The translations under genes were made by a program, and so were the position numbers. Positions 25,198 to 33,195 of a stretch of DNA of 38,209 bases are shown here, piece after piece (positions within the stretch are counted from its first letter, which is position 1; each line of letters starts with the position of its first letter). The stretch is from Thermoanaerobaculia bacterium (lineage in GTDB: Bacteria > Acidobacteriota > Thermoanaerobaculia > Multivoradales > JAHEKO01): NCBI GenBank assembly GCA_947259195.1, contig CAMYLC010000067.1, positions 82,858-121,066 on the forward strand, read 5' to 3'. Below the pieces are notes generated by a model. It saw only the letters and a program-made list of their open reading frames with translations, was not told the DNA's origin and searched no databases.

Positions 25198-26136
25198 TCA
25201 GCTGGGGACGCGGTCGACGGAAATCTCGAGCCGCTTCATCATTTCGTGAAGCGTGGTCGGCTTGACCCTCAGGAGCTCGGCCGCGGCCTTCTGCACGCCA
25301 CCGGCGGCCTCCAGGGCCTTGACGATGAGCTGACGCTCGTAGGAGCTGACGGCTTCCTTGAAGGCGACTCCGTTGCTGGGGAGCATTGCGCTCGGGGCCG
25401 GCAGGGAATCGGGCTCGCGGACGCTGGGTGGCAGAAGATCCACATCCAGAGTGGAGCCCGACGAAAGCACGACGGCGCGCTCGATCACGTTCTCCAGCTC
25501 CCTAACATTGCCGGGCCAACGGTAGTCGAGAAGCAGCTCCATCGCGGCGGAGGAGACCTCCTCCAACGTCTTATCGTTTTCCTTCGCATACTTGGTCAGG
25601 AAAGCTCTGACCAGCAGGGGAATATCCTCGGAGCGCTGCCGCAGAGGAGGCAGTTGAATGGTAATGACGTTCAGGCGGTAGTAGAGGTCCTCACGGAAGA
25701 TGCCCTCCTGCACCGACTCCTCGATCAGGGCGTTGGTCGCAGCGATGATCCGGACATCGGTTTTGAGGGTCTCGACACCTCCCAGGCGCATGAACTCCTT
25801 TTCCTGGATTACACGCAGGAGCTTCGCCTGGGTATCCAGGGGAATATTGCCGATCTCGTCGAAGAAGATGGAGCCGCCGTGGGCGAGCTCGAAGAGACCC
25901 TTCTTGTTGGAGACTGCACCGGTGAAGGAGCCTTTGACGTGCCCGAATAGGTTGCTTTCGAGCAGATCGGCGGGCATTGATCCCGAGTTGACAGTGACAA
26001 ACGGGCCGCCGGCTCTTCGCGAATGGTGATGGATGGCCTTGGACACGAGCTCTTTGCCGGTGCCACTCTCCCCCAAGATCAGGATGTTGCTCTTCGCCGG
26101 CGACGCCAGTTGGATCAGCTCGAAGACTTTTTGCAT
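25198..26136 (-). CDS. Sigma-54-dependent activator, AAA+ and Fis-type HTH part (detached from its receiver)
   Basis: 312 residues from the first ATG. Walker A is LGESGTGKE (residues 21-29), the sigma-54 contact loop is GSFTGA (69-74, where GAFTGA is usual), and Walker B is SIFFDEIGN (Asp93, Glu94). The arginine-finger region FREDLYYRLNV and WPGNVRELENVIERA follow. The C-terminus AAGGVQKAAAELLRVKPTTLHEMMKRL is a Fis-type helix-turn-helix. The frame continues upstream as DDNIIGKSKP, the normal start of this domain, but without a start codon or ribosome site, and the receiver ends one frame away. This looks like an NtrC-type gene split by a frameshift; if translated alone it would be an unregulated activator. 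Confidence 0.88.
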   Translation of the reverse strand: MQKVFELIQLASPAKSNILILGESGTGKELVSKAIHHHSRRAGGPFVTVNSGSMPADLLESNLFGHVKGSFTGAVSNKKGLFELAHGGSIFFDEIGNIPLDTQAKLLRVIQEKEFMRLGGVETLKTDVRIIAATNALIEESVQEGIFREDLYYRLNVITIQLPPLRQRSEDIPLLVRAFLTKYAKENDKTLEEVSSAAMELLLDYRWPGNVRELENVIERAVVLSSGSTLDVDLLPPSVREPDSLPAPSAMLPSNGVAFKEAVSSYERQLIVKALEAAGGVQKAAAELLRVKPTTLHEMMKRLEISVDRVPS

Positions 26137-26161
26137 CGGCTTGCTCTTGCCGATGATGTTG

Positions 26162-26542
26162 TCATCGATTCTCGGAGGCCAGCCGATACTGGTCCAGACC
26201 CTTGCGGATCGTCAGTAGCACCTCTTCGTTCTTGAACGGCTTCGGGATGTAGTGGAAGGCGCCCTCTCGCATCGCTTCAATGGCGCCTTCGATGGAAGAG
26301 AAGGCGGTGATCACGATAACCACCTGATCGGGGTCCGAGGCTCGGACCCGTTTCAGGACCTCCAACCCGGAAGTGTCGGGCAGCATCAGATCCAGCAGGA
26401 TGAGCTCGACTTCTTCTCTCGCCAGCAGGTCCAGAGCCTCACGCCCGGTGCCGGCGCTGAGCGTCGAATAGCCCTCCTTGGTCAACAGGGAGGTCAGGAC
26501 GTCTTGCAGGATCTCTTCGTCGTCGACGATCAGGATGCTCAT
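26162..26542 (-). CDS. Response-regulator receiver domain (front half of a split NtrC-type gene?)
   Basis: 126 residues forming one CheY-like domain: acidic Asp7-Asp8 (ILIVDDEE), phospho-acceptor Asp51 (LILLDLMLPDTSG), Thr79 (IVITAFSS) and Lys101 (YIPKPF). It ends in LDQYRLASENR, the coiled linker that in NtrC-type proteins continues into the AAA+ domain. Here TGA follows and the AAA+ frame resumes one base shifted. The start overlaps the histidine-kinase stop by 4 bases (26539-26542), so kinase and receiver are coupled partners. It can work as a stand-alone receiver, but context favours one broken regulator. Confidence 0.9.
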   Translation of the reverse strand: MSILIVDDEEILQDVLTSLLTKEGYSTLSAGTGREALDLLAREEVELILLDLMLPDTSGLEVLKRVRASDPDQVVIVITAFSSIEGAIEAMREGAFHYIPKPFKNEEVLLTIRKGLDQYRLASENR

Positions 26543-29319
26543 GAGGCTTGCTCGGGTCGCGGCTCGAGGCGGGGAAGCTCGACGATGAATCGACTTCCCT
26601 CACCCCGGTGGCTTACGACACGGAGCTCGCCGCCGTGGCGCCGGACGATGTTGTAGCTGATGGACAGACCCAGTCCGGTGCCACCTTCGGCCAGCTTCGT
26701 GGAGTAAAAGGGCTGGAAGATCTTGTCCAACTCTTTCGTTCCGATTCCCGGACCGTTGTCCTCCACAGAAACGACGATCCACTTGTCTCTTGGTTCGAGC
26801 TCCACTCGGAGCTTACCTTGTTTGTCTGTCTGTGCCATGGCGTCCAGGGCATTGATGACCAGGTTGGTGAAGACCTGCTGCAGCTCACCCTCGTGGCCCA
26901 GGACCACGCTCTCCTCTTCGGGCGGGTGCCACTCGAGCAGCGTGTCACTCTCCAGCAACCGCTCCTTGAGCAATTCCAGGCTCTCTCCGATCAGAGGTCG
27001 AAGGGAGACCGGAACCTCGGCATGCTGTCGATCGCGGGCGAAATCGAGCAGGCTGTTGACGATCCTGGCGGCACGAAACGTCTGTTTCTCCACCTTTTCC
27101 AGCAGCAGCCTTCTCGGGTCACCTTCAGGCGTTTCGGACAACAGCATCTGTGCATAGCTGGAGATGCCGGTGATGGGGGTGTTGACCTCGTGCGCCACTC
27201 CCGCTGCCAACATTCCCAGGGAGGCCAGGCGCTCTTTTTCCTTCAGGGCGTTCTCCATCGCTACCCGCTGGCTGACATCCTGGACGATGATGACCCGTTG
27301 ATCATCTTCGGGGCCCTCTTCCAGCGGAGCCATGGAGATCTGTAGATAGCGCTCCTCCCCTTCAGGATCCTGAAACCGGAGCTCTCGAATCCCGTCACCA
27401 GGACTTGGCAGGGAATCCATCGACAGGACTTCCCGGAGCGAGCGTCCCGGGGCCTGTGCAAGGTCGAGACCCACCATTGAGCCGAAAGCCCGATTGATGG
27501 AGCGCAGCACGCCGCTGCCATCGACCACGGCGATGCCCGCCGGAGAAGATTCGATGATCTGACGGGTGTGGCGCTGCAGTCGGTCCACTTCCTCGAGTTG
27601 AGTGCTGACCTGCTCGAGCAGTTGAGCGTTCTCGATCGCCAGAGCCGCCTGATTCAGCACCGTTCGGATCAACTCGAGATCGTCGCTGCTCAGCGGCAAG
27701 TCACTCTGCTTGTAGCCAGTCAGGAAGATTCCGATCTGGTCGTCTCGTACTCGCAAGGGGAACGCGTACCGGTAGCCGGCCGAGAATAGCCGCTGCTTGG
27801 TCGTCAGCTCGTCCGTCGGGAACTCGACCCCGCTGAGGGCCTCCGCTTCGATGCCCCAGAAGTCGGCTTCGAAATCGTCGAAGCTCAGGATCGGGGGGAG
27901 TCCCCTCTGTGGCCGATAGGGAAGCAGTCGGTCGCCGCTGACCAGGAACAGGGTGGCGTGGTCGAGCTCCACGGCCATCTCGAGCTGGTCGAGCAGGCTG
28001 GAACAGAGTCGACCCAGAGAGCGCTCCTCCAGCATCTGTTGGCCGAAGCGAGCCAGGGCTCGGCGCTTGCTCCATGTGGTGCGATGCTGGAAGCGCTCCA
28101 GCGACGAGCTCACGCCACGCCTGGTGGGTACGAGAAGTCCCGCAATCACCAGACCCGACAAGAAGGAGGCCAGCGTGCGTGCCACATTGAGCTCGGTCGG
28201 AACCACTCGCGTCACCAGCATGTTGGCTAGCGAGAAACCGATGACACCGACAAGGATGGTGACACTCAGGGAGACCGTGTCGCGGACAATGGCACCTATA
28301 TCCCAGAGCTTGTAGCGCAGGATCGCGTAGGCGAATGTCAGAGGCACCAGCGCCAATGGCAAGACGGCGAGGGTCGTTACGGCGGTTGGCCACTGAGCCC
28401 CGAAGGTCAGGGGCAACACGTAGAGCGCGAAGAAAGGAACATAGCCGGCCGCCATTCCAACTGCGATCCAGGTGGCCTGCCGGTGGGGCTCGGGCTGGCT
28501 GATACTCCTCAGTCGCCAGATCAGAACCGCTACCGCCGCCAGCGCGAAGAGCACCAGGTGGTAGAGCTCCAGTTGGTCGAGGAGGCCGAGGGCTGTTTCC
28601 ACCCGGCCACTCAAGAGCCACCGGCCGTCGAAGAAGATCAGATCGGCCTGCAATGCCAGCAGAAAGGCGCTGGGAAGGTAGAGAAACGGAATCAGGCGAG
28701 AGAGCTTCTCCTGGCGAATCAGGGGACGCGGGAAGACCAGGAAGAGGTGAAGGGTCAGGGGTGCGAGGAGAATCCTGGCCACCTCGTCGAGAAGATAGAT
28801 CCCTCGCCCGGCCAGGTCGTACGGTGGCGCCGGTGAAGCGATGTAGAGGACCGCGGATGCCAGGCACCAGAGGTAGAAGAGGAACGAAGGTCGACGCTGG
28901 TCCCGGAGAAGGGTGTAGATGCCGATCAGGAGATAGGCGATACCGATGAGCGCCAGGATCAGATAGGGAAGATCGACGGCCAGAGAGGGGAGTTCGTAGC
29001 TCACCCTCGCCATCTGCTCTCCGCGCAGGACCACGAGCTCACTCGATACCCGCTGCCGCAGGGCACCGGTCGGATCGGCCAACTGCCCGAACTCCTGTCC
29101 ATTGATCAGGAGGATCTGGTCGCCGACCAGGAGACCGCTGTCGTCGTGATCAACGGCGGTGACTTGCCAGAAGGCACCTTTGTCGTCGGCGGTAAACCCC
29201 AAGGGTTGGAAAGACGACGCCTTGCGAGAGAAGCTCAAGCCTGCGAAGGCGATGACCAGGGCGGCCAGGATCAGGGCGGCGATCAGAGGTCTTGCACGAG
29301 TTGGAGTTGTTCGTGTCAT
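26539..29319 (-). CDS. Membrane sensor histidine kinase with PDZ, 7-10 TM helices, GAF and PAS domains
   Basis: 926 residues. Order: TM anchor (about 10-28), PDZ-like periplasmic segment (VTAVDHDDSGLLVGDQILLINGQ in pieces, about 50-105), a block of hydrophobic helices (about 118-400, e.g. LPYLILALIGIAYLLIGIYTL), a GAF domain (about 415-590, ending NQAALAIENAQLLEQ), PAS (IIESSPAGIAVVDGSG on), HisKA with phospho-acceptor His710 in GVAHEVNTPITGISSY, and HATPase_c (NLVINALDAM, VEDNGPGIG, GGTGLGLSISYNIV). The signal sensed is unknown; the PDZ segment hints at an envelope or peptide cue. It heads an operon with receiver and sigma-54 activator and is preceded by a -24/-12 promoter, suggesting self-activation. 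Confidence 0.9.
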   Translation of the reverse strand: MTRTTPTRARPLIAALILAALVIAFAGLSFSRKASSFQPLGFTADDKGAFWQVTAVDHDDSGLLVGDQILLINGQEFGQLADPTGALRQRVSSELVVLRGEQMARVSYELPSLAVDLPYLILALIGIAYLLIGIYTLLRDQRRPSFLFYLWCLASAVLYIASPAPPYDLAGRGIYLLDEVARILLAPLTLHLFLVFPRPLIRQEKLSRLIPFLYLPSAFLLALQADLIFFDGRWLLSGRVETALGLLDQLELYHLVLFALAAVAVLIWRLRSISQPEPHRQATWIAVGMAAGYVPFFALYVLPLTFGAQWPTAVTTLAVLPLALVPLTFAYAILRYKLWDIGAIVRDTVSLSVTILVGVIGFSLANMLVTRVVPTELNVARTLASFLSGLVIAGLLVPTRRGVSSSLERFQHRTTWSKRRALARFGQQMLEERSLGRLCSSLLDQLEMAVELDHATLFLVSGDRLLPYRPQRGLPPILSFDDFEADFWGIEAEALSGVEFPTDELTTKQRLFSAGYRYAFPLRVRDDQIGIFLTGYKQSDLPLSSDDLELIRTVLNQAALAIENAQLLEQVSTQLEEVDRLQRHTRQIIESSPAGIAVVDGSGVLRSINRAFGSMVGLDLAQAPGRSLREVLSMDSLPSPGDGIRELRFQDPEGEERYLQISMAPLEEGPEDDQRVIIVQDVSQRVAMENALKEKERLASLGMLAAGVAHEVNTPITGISSYAQMLLSETPEGDPRRLLLEKVEKQTFRAARIVNSLLDFARDRQHAEVPVSLRPLIGESLELLKERLLESDTLLEWHPPEEESVVLGHEGELQQVFTNLVINALDAMAQTDKQGKLRVELEPRDKWIVVSVEDNGPGIGTKELDKIFQPFYSTKLAEGGTGLGLSISYNIVRRHGGELRVVSHRGEGSRFIVELPRLEPRPEQAS

Positions 29320-29351
29320 TCGCGTGCCCGCGCTAATCCGAAGGCATTCCT

Positions 29352-29367
29352 AGCAGGAATCATGCCA
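29352..29367 (-). promoter_or_regulatory. Sigma-54 (-24/-12) promoter of the sensor-kinase operon
   Basis: On the minus strand the site reads TGGCATGATTCCTGCT. Against TGGCACGnnnnTTGCW it keeps both invariant dinucleotides (GG and GC) at the right 10-base gap and 10 of 12 defined positions. The start would be near 29341, about 22 bases before the kinase ATG. The operon encodes a sigma-54 activator, which makes the site more credible. A short inverted repeat GTTC-TTT-GAAC (29376-29386) lies upstream. Confidence 0.6.
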
Positions 29368-29470
29368 TCAAAACGGTTCTTTGAACTCGCGTTGGGGCTC
29401 TGTTTCCAGGGGTTTACGCATTTCGCTTCAAGATTTTGGCGGAACTCAAGAATATGGATTCAACAGATTG

Positions 29471-29549
29471 ACGTCTCGATCGAAACTCCAACAGGACGAC
29501 TTCCCGACAGCGGGGCTTCGTCGGGCCTGCCGGCCTCGGATCGAGACGT
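29471..29549 (-). terminator. Nested inverted repeats after the outer-membrane gene
   Basis: ACGTCTCGATC (29471-29481) and GATCGAGACGT (29539-29549) are a perfect 11-bp inverted pair. Inside lies CCCGAC/GTCGGG (29503-29508 with 29520-29525). It sits downstream of the outer-membrane gene and about 105 bases upstream of the sigma-54 site, so it may end one transcript and insulate the next, or bind a regulator. No U-tract is present. Confidence 0.4.
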
Positions 29550-29584
29550 GTTGTACAGAGAATCGGCGGAGGTGTAGGTGAGGC

Positions 29585-31561
29585 TCAGAACTTGACTGCC
29601 ACGCCACCCGTGATGCGCTTGTGGAGCTCGTCGTCGGCTTCCGCAACCGTCGGCGCGGCTTCAGGCATGCCGCGACTGACTTCCATGTTGAGCTGCACGG
29701 CCCAGTCGGCAACGGCTTCGCTGAAGATCACGAGGTCCTGACTCAACAGGAGCTGCAGGCGCTCGAGCTCGACCAGGGTGGGCTGAGCCACCCGTTGGCG
29801 CCAGCGGCCCTGATACTGCTCGATCGGCGTCAGCTGCTGCGCCATGTGGTGGAAAGCCAGCAGCACACCGGTAGAAGTCTGCTGGAATCGGGTGTCGAGG
29901 GAAGTGACCAGATACCGAACTTCGTTCTCATATTGAGACCGGTCAGCCGTGCGCAGAATGCCCCCACCGCCGGCTGCTATGTTGGACCTCAGCGTCGCCA
30001 GGATCATGGGGGTGAACTGATGACTGGCCGAGAACTCGAGCTCCGGAATCTCGTCGCCACTGACCAGGTAGAGGCTCTCGAGCCGGTTGAAGAAGTCCTC
30101 GTTGAAGTAGAGGTGGAGCGTCTCGTCGAATCGCCGGTGGGTGAAGCCCAGGCTCATCTGATCGAAGTTCTCACCTTTTCGCGCCACCAGCAGCTGGTAG
30201 CAGTACTCTTCCGAGTAGCCGCAGGCGCTGCTGTGTTCCTCGAAGAGAACCGGAGTGAATCCCTGGTGGATGGTGTCGACTTGCAGGTCGTGGACCTGGT
30301 AGCTGCCCGAGGCGTGAGCCCGCCAGTTCTGCCCGAGACTGATGACCATCCCACCCGTGGGTGATACTGCCGACAGGTTGCCGTCGCGCAGTGACGACAG
30401 GAACCCGGCCTCGATCAGGATTGCTGGTCTGACCTGCATTCCAGCCTTGCCGAAGACATCGACCCTCTCGGCAGGCAGCGGTGTCACGAGCCCTCCAACC
30501 CTGGGGTTGGGCCCGAAGAACTCGGTCTGCCGGTCGAGATAGCGCACACCAGTCTCGAAGTTGGTACGGGATGTCAACGCCGCCCTGTAGTTGCCCTCGA
30601 TCCTCCATGAACGGGAGGCATCCGGTATGCCGATGGGTTCGATGGGAGCCTGGCGGTAGAAGTTGTTCTCCTCGGTGTAGTGCACCGCGAAATCGGACTG
30701 GCCGGTCTGGCCGACGTTCTGTGTCCAGCTGACGCTGTGGGATTCCAACCCGATATTGGAGCGATCGGCGCTCTTCGAGCCTGGGGAGACCATCCGATTG
30801 CTCAACGAAGTGACGCGGACGGCCGACTGGTCGGAGTTCTCCACCTTGACTGATACCAGCTGCGTTCTTCCGTTGGAGATGGCTGCAGATTCCTCTGTGT
30901 TGGCGCCTGGCTGCATCTCGACGAAGTTGCCGGTAAGGCCGATGTAGAGATCGTTCACCTCACCTTGAATTCCGACACTGCCTCCTGCCAGCTGGGCGTT
31001 GCCGATCTCGAGACCCTGTTGCATTCCCGCCACCGCCTGCATCTCGGTCTCGACATTCCGCGGCTTCAGACGATCGTTGAGTCGAGCATTGTTGACATCG
31101 GCGGTGGCCTCGGCGGCGGCGGTCTCGATATCTCTCAATACATCCGAAGGAATGCGGTCTCGAACGGTCCAGAAGCTGTCTTGGTCGGAGGGTGCGGTTG
31201 CCGAGTCCTCTTGGAGCTCCATATCCAGGAACTGCTGCGCCCGGGCACTGGCCCGTGTCAGCAGCGCGATACTGGGGACGAAGCCGTCCCGGAAGGCGAT
31301 GACCTTGTACAAGCCCGCTGGGAGGCTGTCGAATCGGAAGTTGCCTTGCGTGTCGCTGACCACTTTTCGCAGGCTGGTATCACCGAGATGATACGCGTAG
31401 ACCATGGATTGGGGCAGGGGGGCGGTGAGGCTCTGGACATGCCCGCTGAGGGCACCGTTTGCGGAGCCGATGACCTCATCGGCAGACACCACCCCGACGC
31501 CCAGAATGGACAGGGCCAGGACGGCAAGTAGGGACTTCCTTAAATAGAGCATCCGCAACAT
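29585..31561 (-). CDS. Outer-membrane beta-barrel protein with carboxypeptidase-regulatory-like N-domain
   Basis: 658 residues from ATG 31561 (ATG 31552 is also possible). A TTG at 31609 is rejected because it lies inside the -35 box. Signal peptide: LRKSLLAVLALSILGVGVVSA. Residues about 40-115 form a CarboxypepD_reg-like fold (GALSGHVQSL, VSDTQGNFRFDSLPAGLYKVIAFRDGF). After a helical linker the last 450 residues alternate in barrel style (ARDGN-like turns, SASHQFTPMILATLRSN) and end in VAVKF, a barrel C-terminal Phe. No plug or TonB box is recognised, so it is not a standard TonB receptor. Two cysteines occur in ACGYSEEYCYQ. Substrate unknown. It is transcribed from an almost consensus promoter. 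Confidence 0.75.
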   Translation of the reverse strand: MLRMLYLRKSLLAVLALSILGVGVVSADEVIGSANGALSGHVQSLTAPLPQSMVYAYHLGDTSLRKVVSDTQGNFRFDSLPAGLYKVIAFRDGFVPSIALLTRASARAQQFLDMELQEDSATAPSDQDSFWTVRDRIPSDVLRDIETAAAEATADVNNARLNDRLKPRNVETEMQAVAGMQQGLEIGNAQLAGGSVGIQGEVNDLYIGLTGNFVEMQPGANTEESAAISNGRTQLVSVKVENSDQSAVRVTSLSNRMVSPGSKSADRSNIGLESHSVSWTQNVGQTGQSDFAVHYTEENNFYRQAPIEPIGIPDASRSWRIEGNYRAALTSRTNFETGVRYLDRQTEFFGPNPRVGGLVTPLPAERVDVFGKAGMQVRPAILIEAGFLSSLRDGNLSAVSPTGGMVISLGQNWRAHASGSYQVHDLQVDTIHQGFTPVLFEEHSSACGYSEEYCYQLLVARKGENFDQMSLGFTHRRFDETLHLYFNEDFFNRLESLYLVSGDEIPELEFSASHQFTPMILATLRSNIAAGGGGILRTADRSQYENEVRYLVTSLDTRFQQTSTGVLLAFHHMAQQLTPIEQYQGRWRQRVAQPTLVELERLQLLLSQDLVIFSEAVADWAVQLNMEVSRGMPEAAPTVAEADDELHKRITGGVAVKF

Positions 31562-31579
31562 AGAGCTATACGACTTAGC

Positions 31580-31609
31580 ATTATATTTGGATGTGGCGAC
31601 GAGTGTCAA
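31580..31609 (-). promoter_or_regulatory. Near-consensus sigma-70 promoter of the outer-membrane gene
   Basis: On the minus strand TTGACA (complement of 31604-31609) and TATAAT (complement of 31580-31585) are both perfect, with an 18-base spacer. Transcription should start near 31573, about 12 bases before the ATG at 31561, giving a very short leader without a Shine-Dalgarno sequence. Confidence 0.8.
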
Positions 31610-31648
31610 AGACTCCTTTCCGCTGATTCTGCCGCTCGAGAGATGGGA

Positions 31649-31664
31649 AGCAAGACCCAGGCCA
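31649..31664 (-). promoter_or_regulatory. Possible sigma-54 promoter upstream of the outer-membrane gene
   Basis: The minus strand reads TGGCCTGGGTCTTGCT, matching 10 of 12 defined positions of the -24/-12 consensus with GG and GC correctly spaced. It lies immediately beyond the comF stop and about 40 bases upstream of the -35 box of the sigma-70 promoter. A chance match is possible, but it is the second such site close to a sigma-54 activator operon. Confidence 0.4.
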
Positions 31665-31666
31665 AA

Positions 31667-32461
31667 TCAGATCGGCTCCGGTGTCCTGCCGCCAGTGAGG
31701 CAAATCACCGAGGTGGCTCCGGAATCAAGGAGGCTGCCGGTCGCTGCCCCGAGTGTGTTACGAGTCGTAACAACATCGTCGACCAGTAACACCCGGCAAC
31801 CCTCGATTCGGCTTCGGCCGCTGCGAGTGGTGGTGAAGGCTCGTCGGAGGTTGGCCGCCCGCGAAGCTCGATCCAGGCCGGTCTGGGGACGAGTGGCGGC
31901 TTTACGACGCAGGGCTCGAACCAGAGGCAATTCGAGCTCGCTGGCTATTGGCCGGGCGATTTCCTCCGCCTGGTTGAAGCCACGGCTCATATGGCGGCGC
32001 CAGTGAAGCGGCACCGGAACAACAATATCGGCTTCCTCGCTCAGGCACCTGAATCGGTGACTCAGGGCACGGCCAAGACTTGCACCGACAAATGCAAGGC
32101 GCCTGAACTTCAATGCGTGGACTACCTCGACAAGCGGCGGCTCGTAGGACCAACCCGAATAGAGTCGCTCGAATGGGGGTGGAGCTTGACGGCAGGAGCC
32201 GCAGAGATAGCCATCGGGCAGTGGGTCGACCTCCAACTGCCGGCTGCAGCCGGCACACACCGACCAGGGTGTCGGCTGGAGCTGTCGTCTGCAGTCCGAG
32301 CACAGTCCCAGCTCCAGGGCCTCGGTGCCCTCGATTCGATCGCAGGCCACGCAGACGGGTGGCAGGAGAAGCGCCAGCAGCCGAAGGCCGGCCTCCTCGA
32401 GTTCGCTCCTCCACGTATGTGACAAATGGGTTTCTCCGGCGTACGAGATACTTGAGAGCAC
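31667..32461 (-). CDS. comF: ComF-family phosphoribosyltransferase-like protein
   Basis: 264 residues from a GTG at 32461; the exact start is uncertain. The N-terminal zinc-ribbon cysteines are visible (PPVCVACD, GLCSDCRRQL, SVCAGC, YLCGSCR). The type I phosphoribosyltransferase fold follows: ADIVVPVPLHWRRHMSRGFNQAEEIA in pieces, KAATRPQTGLDRASRAANLRRAF and the PRPP loop VLLVDDVVTTRNTLGA. ComF proteins are linked to natural DNA uptake and fork restart, but many bacteria without known competence have one. No other competence gene is in view. It ends 3 bases before a sigma-54-like site for the next gene. Confidence 0.9.
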   Translation of the reverse strand: MLSSISYAGETHLSHTWRSELEEAGLRLLALLLPPVCVACDRIEGTEALELGLCSDCRRQLQPTPWSVCAGCSRQLEVDPLPDGYLCGSCRQAPPPFERLYSGWSYEPPLVEVVHALKFRRLAFVGASLGRALSHRFRCLSEEADIVVPVPLHWRRHMSRGFNQAEEIARPIASELELPLVRALRRKAATRPQTGLDRASRAANLRRAFTTTRSGRSRIEGCRVLLVDDVVTTRNTLGAATGSLLDSGATSVICLTGGRTPEPI

Positions 32462-32611
32462 AGAGGCTCGGATTCCGAGTGACCGCGGCTTGCGACCGTT
32501 TCCTCGAGAAAGACGGAAAAAAGGTCGCTATACTTGCCGTTTGAACGAGTCCCAGGTATCGGTCGCCCTTTCGAGCGAGCAAGGTGCGACGGTCCAAGAG
32601 CGGGGGAAGAC

Positions 32612-33172
32612 GTGAGACGATCGCAGATATTGGGCGTGATTTTTCTGGCGGGCTTACTGGTGGCTCCAGTAGCGGCCGGGGCCCAGGAGCTCTATACCTT
32701 TACCGGTAGTCTCCTGCTCGGGGTGGGCGGCTCGTTCGACGAGAACGACGCGGGCTTCGGCAACCCCTCTTTCCAATTGGGCTTCTCCCATGTCATCGAG
32801 AAGAGGAGCCATGTAGGTTTTCGGCTGGGGTACGTCGGCTTCGGCTCCAACGACTACCTCGGGGAGCTCAGAGGAGCCGACCTTACCTATCTCAATGTGA
32901 GTGGCGAGTATCGCTCGGCGAAGAGCTCCTTTTCAAGCAGCCTCCTCGAGTCCGGCATCTACATCGGCCTTGGTGGCTACCAGATGAGCGGCAAGACCGA
33001 CGACGGCAGGAGCGAAAGCGGGACTTCGATCGGTCTGGTTCTGGGTTTGACAGGTGACATCGAGATTACGCACGACTTTCTGGTGAGGATCGAGCTCAGC
33101 GGCCACATCCTGAGCTCCGATGTTGCCCGCTACTTCGGTCTGGCCCAGGTCGGTGTGGCCTATCGCTTCTAG
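32612..33172 (+). CDS. Small outer-membrane beta-barrel protein
   Basis: 186 residues from GTG 32612, chosen because GGGGGAAG lies just upstream and the chain then starts with a clean signal peptide (ILGVIFLAGLLVAPVAAGAQ). The mature part alternates polar and hydrophobic residues in about eight strands (YTFTGSLLLGVGGSF, HVGFRLGYVGFG, DLTYLNVSGEYR, SGIYIGLGGYQMSG, GTSIGLVLGLTGDIEI, FGLAQVGVAYRF) and ends in the C-terminal Phe that barrel insertion uses. This fits an OmpW/OmpX-sized barrel. It has no recognisable ligand motif. hflX begins 24 bases later. Confidence 0.75.
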   Translation: MRRSQILGVIFLAGLLVAPVAAGAQELYTFTGSLLLGVGGSFDENDAGFGNPSFQLGFSHVIEKRSHVGFRLGYVGFGSNDYLGELRGADLTYLNVSGEYRSAKSSFSSSLLESGIYIGLGGYQMSGKTDDGRSESGTSIGLVLGLTGDIEITHDFLVRIELSGHILSSDVARYFGLAQVGVAYRF

Positions 33173-33195
33173 CAATCAGCTCTCGGCAGTCGAAC

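Noticed and set aside
27701..28867. 388-codon open frame on the minus strand
   Set aside because: It is a shifted-frame shadow of the sensor kinase, Pro/Arg/Gly-rich with no motif.
31562..31609. TTG start of the outer-membrane gene at 31609
   Set aside because: The TTG is part of the perfect TTGACA -35 box; the gene starts downstream of the promoter.
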